Shown here piece by piece: positions 34,581 through 38,670 of a DNA stretch of 38,670 bases. Position 1 is the stretch's first letter. Each line of letters opens with the position of its first letter. The stretch is taken from NCBI GenBank assembly GCA_020054065.1, contig JAGVLX010000022.1, positions 1 to 38,670 of the forward strand. The letters run 5' to 3'. The DNA comes from Parachlamydiales bacterium (GTDB lineage Bacteria > Chlamydiota > Chlamydiia > Chlamydiales > JAEYWL01). Below the pieces are notes generated by a model. It worked only from the letters and a program-made list of their open reading frames with translations, made no database searches and was not told where the DNA came from. The position numbers and the translations under genes were made by a program.

Positions 34581-34812
34581 ATGGCATTTTTATTGATCCA
34601 TTCTTAGGGGACGGCGCCAACGTCGGTGAATCTAAGATAACACCTATCAGCGGAAGATGGTTTAAAGACCGTCTTACAGTGGCCAGCACAAAGCGTAGAA
34701 AATTGGCCGTGGTTCGGATTTAAGGATGAAACGAAAGCCTTAATGAAGGTGGAGCTGAAAGTAATCGCTAACCCTAAAGGAATGGCGGTGAATTTGTACC
34801 TGTTTAGATAAG
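34581..34812 (+). pseudogene. Possible decayed gene or leader region
   Basis: After a strong promoter and ribosome-binding site the frame MAFLLIHS ends at a TAG. Later, in other frames, protein-like segments occur: IDPFLGDGANVGESKIT up to 34720, and WPWFGFKDETKALMK with VELKVIANPKGMAVNLYLFR to the TAA at 34810-34812. They may be pieces of one frameshifted gene or chance. I do not recognise the family. Alternatively the 5' part is a leader RNA for the gene at 34887. Apart from this the stretch 34489-34886 shows nothing definite. Confidence 0.3.
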
Positions 34813-34886
34813 CCCGGGAGCTGTTTACAGCGAGAGCATACGGAACCCGCTTTCTTGTTGTTTTTTACAACACAAGAAGGTGTGGA

Positions 34887-35198
34887 ATGGGAAAAAAAGA
34901 GGAAAACACCGCCTTTATCTGTGCGGTGTGTCATCGAAGCGTGTTGCCGTTTAAACATGGCACCTATCGCAATCACTGTCCATTTTGTTTAACATCAGTG
35001 CATTTAGATGTTCTGCCGGGTGATCGAAAAAGCACCTGTAAAGGTATCATGAAACCGATCGGTGTGAAAAATCACAGCAAAAAAGGGTGGCAGATCGTTC
35101 ATCAATGTTTGAAATGCCGAATGGAGAAAGTAAATGTCGTAGGAATAGATGATGATTGGTCGAAAATTATCGAGTTATGTCATTCATTACAGACATGA
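34887..35198 (+). CDS. RNHCP domain zinc-binding protein
   Basis: The 103-residue protein shows the RNHCP domain signature: ICAVCHRSV, then RNHCPFCLTSVHLDVLPGDR, STCKGIMKPIG and a final CLKCRMEK. These give several Cys pairs that likely bind zinc. The domain is widespread and uncharacterised. An AAGG-containing site precedes the ATG. A short inverted CTTGTTGT / ACAACACAAG pair lies just upstream. Function unknown. Confidence 0.82.
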   Translation: MGKKEENTAFICAVCHRSVLPFKHGTYRNHCPFCLTSVHLDVLPGDRKSTCKGIMKPIGVKNHSKKGWQIVHQCLKCRMEKVNVVGIDDDWSKIIELCHSLQT

Positions 35199-35230
35199 TA
35201 CAAAAACCGTACAATACTCCAGTATGGAGT

Positions 35231-35563
35231 TTATTTTTTGGATGATTTGTCTAAAACATCTAACAGACGATCCAATTTTTTCTCTAAACGATCTTGCCCA
35301 TCACGACTTTCTGCACTTCCTTTGTGAATGAGGTAGGTTGTCAATACAACAAAAGTGAATAACTGCAAAAATTCAGATTGCCAGTTTTGAAAGGTGGAAG
35401 AAAAAAACTTGGGCCAAAATTCGCTCCAGGTAAATGTTTCACCATGAACATGAGCATCATTCCACACTTCTTGCCACTCAGCAAAAAATTGCAATATCCA
35501 TGTACCTAAAAATAAAAAAAGTAGAACAATACTTAAATTATAATTCTTCCAAAATGTTTTCAT
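35231..35563 (-). CDS. DUF6766-like small membrane protein
   Basis: The 110-residue protein starts with FWKNYNLSIVLLFLFLGTWI and continues with LQFFAEW and a second hydrophobic segment (FLQLFTFVVLTTYLIHKGSA), ending in a charged helix. This is the layout I associate with DUF6766 proteins, whose function is unknown. Two membrane passes are likely. It is convergent with the RNHCP gene (32 bp apart) and divergent from the basic protein gene. Confidence 0.7.
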   Translation of the reverse strand: MKTFWKNYNLSIVLLFLFLGTWILQFFAEWQEVWNDAHVHGETFTWSEFWPKFFSSTFQNWQSEFLQLFTFVVLTTYLIHKGSAESRDGQDRLEKKLDRLLDVLDKSSKK

Positions 35564-35645
35564 TAAAACCTACATTTATAATTTTAATGTTTACCATATC
35601 TCATATATTTGGTAAGTCATGATAAATTGCAAATGGAGATATAAT

Positions 35646-35963
35646 ATGCCTTTAAAATCTAAAACGAAGAAAAAATCAGGCAAAATTATTGAAAGAGCTG
35701 AACGCAGAGCCAGCACTAATTCGCCACTTCCTGTGAAAGGTGAAGAGGGTAAGTTAACTAAAAAACGTTCCTTGTCCAAAAACAAAACTCAACAATTGGC
35801 AAAAGAAAAAAAAGAAAAACGATTAAGTAAGGAAGTTGCAGCACCCGGTAAAAAACGATTATTATCAAGACGTCGTCAAGAGGATGAAAAGCAGGGCAAT
35901 TCTTCAAAAGCGGGGTCTCAACCCCGTAACATCAAACGAAAAGGAAAAGCTCAGCCTGGTTGA
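35646..35963 (+). CDS. Small, highly basic protein
   Basis: The ATG at 35646 is chosen because GGAG lies 5-6 nt upstream; an upstream in-frame ATG at 35619 lacks such a site. The 105-residue product is one third Lys plus Arg (35 residues), low in hydrophobics, and has runs such as KTKKKSGK, KEKKEKR and SRRRQ. It is probably disordered and could bind nucleic acid. It may be compared with histone H1-like proteins of Chlamydiae, but I see no Hc1/Hc2 repeat, so no homology is claimed. It is 51 bp upstream of the GNAT gene on the same strand. Confidence 0.55.
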   Translation: MPLKSKTKKKSGKIIERAERRASTNSPLPVKGEEGKLTKKRSLSKNKTQQLAKEKKEKRLSKEVAAPGKKRLLSRRRQEDEKQGNSSKAGSQPRNIKRKGKAQPG

Positions 35964-36014
35964 GGTGCACAACGTCTTAATAAGTTGTAGAATTAAAAGA
36001 GTTTTCGGAAACCT

Positions 36015-36464
36015 ATGGCAAATTCAAAACTTAATGTTCATTTGTGTGCAACCGATCAAGAAAAAAACGAAGCTAGGCAATTTAGACAAAAACACTTCTT
36101 TGATCGAATTCCAATCCAAGACCCTTATGTCTGGACTTTCGATCAGGCAGAGCATAACCACTTTGCTCTCTACAAAGATGATCGTATGGTCGGATATGCG
36201 CATATTCAGCATTGGCCAGAGCAACGCACAGCTTTGCGTATCATTGTCATTGATGAAAAGGAGCGTAATCAAGGGTATGGATCATACTTATTAAAAACTT
36301 GCGAACAAATACTCAAAAAACAAGGCATTAAGCTTCTGCAAACCGAAGCTGCACCGGATGTCATCGAATTCTACAAACATCTTGGCTATACTGAAATGCC
36401 TTTCAACGATCCCGATCACCATCCTACTGGTCCATTAGATACCCCATTAGGGAAAAAATTATAG
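36015..36464 (+). CDS. GNAT-family N-acetyltransferase
   Basis: The 149-residue protein has the GNAT fold pattern. A central strand ALRIIVIDEKE runs into the acetyl-CoA pyrophosphate loop RNQGYGSYLL (R/Q-x-x-G-x-G/A), followed by helix KTCEQILKKQG and the C-terminal VIEFYKHLGYTE motif. It transfers acetyl groups to an unknown amine. Upstream lies the basic protein gene, so Lys-rich substrate acetylation is imaginable but unsupported. Downstream is a long hairpin. Confidence 0.85.
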   Translation: MANSKLNVHLCATDQEKNEARQFRQKHFFDRIPIQDPYVWTFDQAEHNHFALYKDDRMVGYAHIQHWPEQRTALRIIVIDEKERNQGYGSYLLKTCEQILKKQGIKLLQTEAAPDVIEFYKHLGYTEMPFNDPDHHPTGPLDTPLGKKL

Positions 36465-36497
36465 GGTATTTCTAATCTTGAAATTCTTGATATATTC

Positions 36498-36587
36498 TTT
36501 ATCGCAAAGAGAAAGCCAAGGAGCAAAGGTGCAAAGTGCATTAAAATTCTTTGCTTCTTTGCTCCTTGGTTTTCTCTTTGCGATAAA
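36498..36587. repeat. Palindromic element, CGCAAAG type, copy 2
   Basis: Arms 36498-36536 and 36549-36587 pair at 36 of 39 positions around a 12-nt loop, with ends TTTATCGCAAAGAGAAA. It sits between the convergent GNAT and ada genes and could act as a two-way terminator. It shares arm sequence with 24931 and the core of 17507. Confidence 0.82.
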
Positions 36588-36595
36588 AATGTAAA

Positions 36596-37648
36596 TTATC
36601 GTTTGGCTGATTTAGCCTCATGCTCAATCAGCCACTGCTTTCTTGCCACGCCGCCGCCATAGCCGCACAGATCACCATCCGCCTTAATGACTCGATGGCA
36701 TGGGATCAAAATCGCAAGTTGATTCATGCCGTTGGCTAATGCCACAGCCCGGAAAGCGGTTGGCTGACCGATCGCTTTGGCAAGATCAGCATAGGAGCAG
36801 GTTTTTCCGGGAGGAATCCGCTGCAGCTCTCTCCACACTTTTTGTTGAAAAGCCGTTCCTAACAAATGGATCGGGGTTTTGAATGAAGTTAGTTCGCCTT
36901 TAAAATACGCTTTCAACTCTTTCTCAATCGATTCAATGGGTCTTGTTTTGCCGGGGACGATGGCGGCTTTGAGTTTTTTGCGCAGCCGTTCAATCTCCCG
37001 TTCCAAACCGCGCCGTTCTACAAACTCGAGAAGAAAAAGCTTCAAGTCATCTGCGATGGCCAACATCGATCCTAGGGGTGTATCGATCCATGACGCTTTT
37101 AAAATGACTTGAGCCTTCATTTTGGTCGGAGAGGCTCCCATGATTCGCGTAAAAGCGTCCCGAAATCCACTACTGGATTCGTAACCGGTGTTTAATTGAG
37201 CATCGATTACAGGTTCTCCGTCACGTATTTGTTTCATAGCAATTCCCATCCTTCTTGCGCGTGCGTAGGCGACAAATGTCATGCCAAACCGTTTTTTAAA
37301 TTGCCTGCGTGCTGTTGAGGCATCGACGGCGAGTTCTCTAAAGTCGCGGTCTTTCCATCGTTTCTCCGGATTGCTTTCGACTGCCTGTACAAGCTTTTGG
37401 ATCAGTTCAGTAGATTCATTAGGATAGGATAGGGGCTTGCAACGTTGGCATGGTCGATAGCCAGCTAATAGGGCTTGTTGGGCGTCTGGAAAGAATTCGC
37501 AGTTTTCTGATTTAGGTTTGCGTGCGGGACAGGTTGGCCGACAGAATACTCCTGTCGTTTTAACGCCGACAAAAAATATCCCTTCATAATCGCTATTCTT
37601 GTCGAGAAGGGCTTGATAGTACTCTTGTTGTTTATTTTTGCGCGCCAT
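36596..37648 (-). CDS. ada: Ada: methylation-sensing regulator and O6-methylguanine-DNA methyltransferase
   Basis: The 350-residue protein has the three Ada parts. The N-terminal zinc domain has C36, C40, C67 and C70 (FCRPTCPARKP and RPCQRCKP), where C36 would accept methyl from phosphotriesters. An AraC-type HTH follows (about residues 85-185, ARRMGIAMKQI, GYESSSGFRDAFTRIMGASP). The C-terminal methyltransferase has active C317 in LIPCHRVI. Length matches E. coli Ada and all key residues are present, so it should both repair alkylated DNA and activate genes. An AGAGG box precedes the ATG. Its methyltransferase part closely matches the ogt gene downstream of the next repeat. Confidence 0.95.
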   Translation of the reverse strand: MARKNKQQEYYQALLDKNSDYEGIFFVGVKTTGVFCRPTCPARKPKSENCEFFPDAQQALLAGYRPCQRCKPLSYPNESTELIQKLVQAVESNPEKRWKDRDFRELAVDASTARRQFKKRFGMTFVAYARARRMGIAMKQIRDGEPVIDAQLNTGYESSSGFRDAFTRIMGASPTKMKAQVILKASWIDTPLGSMLAIADDLKLFLLEFVERRGLEREIERLRKKLKAAIVPGKTRPIESIEKELKAYFKGELTSFKTPIHLLGTAFQQKVWRELQRIPPGKTCSYADLAKAIGQPTAFRAVALANGMNQLAILIPCHRVIKADGDLCGYGGGVARKQWLIEHEAKSAKR

Positions 37649-37773
37649 ATTGCCTCTTTATGGCCTAAGTATAGCGCGTGTGGGAATTTTGCATCGCCGA
37701 ATTCCAGGCACCGATTTTAATTTTTACAAGATAGGCAGGATATTAAAATTTGGAGTAGGGAGACTTGTCCTAC

Positions 37774-38041
37774 ACTTGGACACATCTTTTTCTGACATTG
37801 TTTCATTAATTTAACCACAGAGGCACAGAGATGATTCTCAACTTATTACAAGATATGCTGAATAGGAAATAACAAAGATGACCAGGATAACCAGGATAGA
37901 AGAAATGATAAAATCAATTATTGATAGTGTGTGAATAGATTTATGAGAACCTTGATTTTATCTTTTTCTATATCCTGGTTATCCTGGTCATCTTTGTTAT
38001 TTTATCTCTGTGATCTCTGTGCCTCTGTGGTGAAAAAATTT
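37774..38041. repeat. Nested palindromic MITE-like element 4 (inverted copy of 26848-27119)
   Basis: Outer arms 37811-37832 and 38013-38034 carry ACCACAGAGGCACAGAG. Inner arms 37871-37898 and 37971-37998 are a perfect 28-bp inverted repeat (AACAAAGATGACCAGGATAA plus CCAGGATA). The unit matches the reverse complement of 26848-27119 over its length, including the ACTTGGACACATCTTTTTCT segment outside the left arm. It occupies most of the gap between ada and ogt and stops at the ogt stop codon. The rest of 37649-37773 shows nothing definite. Confidence 0.85.
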
Positions 38042-38562
38042 TATTTGATGCGGCGTTCGAGTTCGAGGAGCTTCTCTTTACGCTGCAGACCGCTGGAATA
38101 GCCGCCGAGCTTGCCATCTGAGTTGATGATTCTATGGCAAGGCACCACGATCGCAAAACGGTTGATACTGTTCGCTTGTGCGACCGCTCGGAAAGCAGTC
38201 GGCTTGCCGATCGCTTTGGCGATATCCGCATACGATCGGGTTTCGCCATAAGATGTTTTTTGCAATTCACGCCATACCCGCACTTGAAATAACGTGCCGA
38301 GCATGAACAAAGGCGTTTTGAACTCCTTGAGTTCCCCTTTAAAATAAGCTTTTAACTCTTTTTCAATCGACCGGATGGATGACGAACTGCCTTGGACAAT
38401 CTGAGCGCGTGCGGCGCATTGCAACTTACTGATGACGTTATCTAAGTCTGGCCAATCTGCGAATCCTAAGAAATACAATTTCTCATCATCTCCAACAGCA
38501 ATCATTTGGCCGATTGGAGTTTCAATTGTAGATTGAGTTAAAACGGATGGGGAACGAAGCAT
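38041..38562 (-). CDS. ogt: Methylated-DNA-protein-cysteine methyltransferase (Ogt-like)
   Basis: The 173-residue suicide enzyme removes methyl from O6-methylguanine. The active site is C142 in VVPCHRII, with the recognition helix segment YADIAKAIGKPTAFRAVAQA and the structural GGYSSGLQRK after it. It shares IEKELKAYFKGEL, FKTP, LGT.FQ..VWRELQ with the Ada C-terminal part, so ogt and ada descend from a local duplication. Ada's zinc and AraC parts are absent here. A repeat element lies between the two and abuts this stop codon. Confidence 0.93.
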   Translation of the reverse strand: MLRSPSVLTQSTIETPIGQMIAVGDDEKLYFLGFADWPDLDNVISKLQCAARAQIVQGSSSSIRSIEKELKAYFKGELKEFKTPLFMLGTLFQVRVWRELQKTSYGETRSYADIAKAIGKPTAFRAVAQANSINRFAIVVPCHRIINSDGKLGGYSSGLQRKEKLLELERRIK

Positions 38563-38670
38563 GACCTACCTGCCAAAAAAAGAAATTTGAGTCTTGATGG
38601 ACTCGAACCAGGCGCCCTAATTGGTTGGTTTTTCACTCTTGTATTTACTAGCCGCTTTTTTATAGAGTAT

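Noticed and set aside
38594..38616. tRNA T-arm-like GGTTCGAGTCC on the minus strand
   Set aside because: The T-stem pairs at only three of five positions and no acceptor or anticodon stem is found, so neither an intact tRNA nor a clear attachment site.

Overview
The window looks like a chromosomal segment of an environmental (amoeba-associated type) member of the Chlamydiae. The main evidence is a chlamydial-style ribosomal protein S20, an mcsA-mcsB pair resembling the arginine-kinase locus of Chlamydiae, an AhpC-type peroxiredoxin, and many accessory genes with moderate GC. This assignment is inferred from protein style only; no 16S or marker search was possible.

Layout. 0.2-8.2 kb is a surface-glycan region: a DUF6492-like protein, a GT4, three GT2 enzymes (two of them tandem paralogues) and a Wzx-type flippase. 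Embedded in it is a two-gene operon with a clear promoter and palindrome, encoding an unknown protein and a secreted protein with a PEP-CTERM tail. 8.2-9.5 kb holds a 2-Cys peroxiredoxin and a metallo-beta-lactamase-fold hydrolase. 9.5-10.7 kb holds an AT-rich palindromic stretch, tRNA-Arg(ACG), and a hicAB toxin-antitoxin module bounded by 29-bp inverted repeats. 10.7-15.7 kb is one giant secreted RHS/YD-repeat protein with a C-terminal lipase-like domain. 15.8-17.5 kb is umuDC. 17.8-25.8 kb holds a small twin-CX3C protein, a TauE/SafE transporter, a membrane protein with trkA-trkH (potassium uptake), rpsT, a CocE-like hydrolase and a rhomboid protease. 25.7-29.1 kb holds a helical-toroid protein and the mcsA-mcsB-DUF202 operon, in which mcsB is split by a frameshift in an A10 tract. 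29.2-34.5 kb is a copper-handling island: a decayed TolC/CusC-like outer-membrane gene, a multicopper oxidase and a Cu(+) P-type ATPase. 34.5-38.6 kb holds small accessory genes (RNHCP, DUF6766, a basic protein, a GNAT) and two related alkyl-DNA repair genes (ada, ogt).

The most unusual structural theme is a family of long, nested palindromic intergenic elements at 17.5, 24.9, 26.9, 32.1, 36.5 and 37.8 kb. They are built from a few shared arm sequences (AACGCAGAGACG, ACCACAGAGGCACAGAG, AACAAAGATGACCAGGATAA, CGCAAAGA...CCAAGGAGCAAAG). Two of them are inverted copies of the same roughly 270-bp unit and bracket 10.7 kb containing mcsAB and the copper island. No transposase lies in the window, so they look like non-autonomous (MITE/REP-like) elements.

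Working together: the glycan genes probably build and export a surface polymer; umuDC, ada and ogt form a DNA-damage set; trkAH handles K+; the ATPase and oxidase handle copper efflux and detoxification, with the outer-membrane arm apparently lost.
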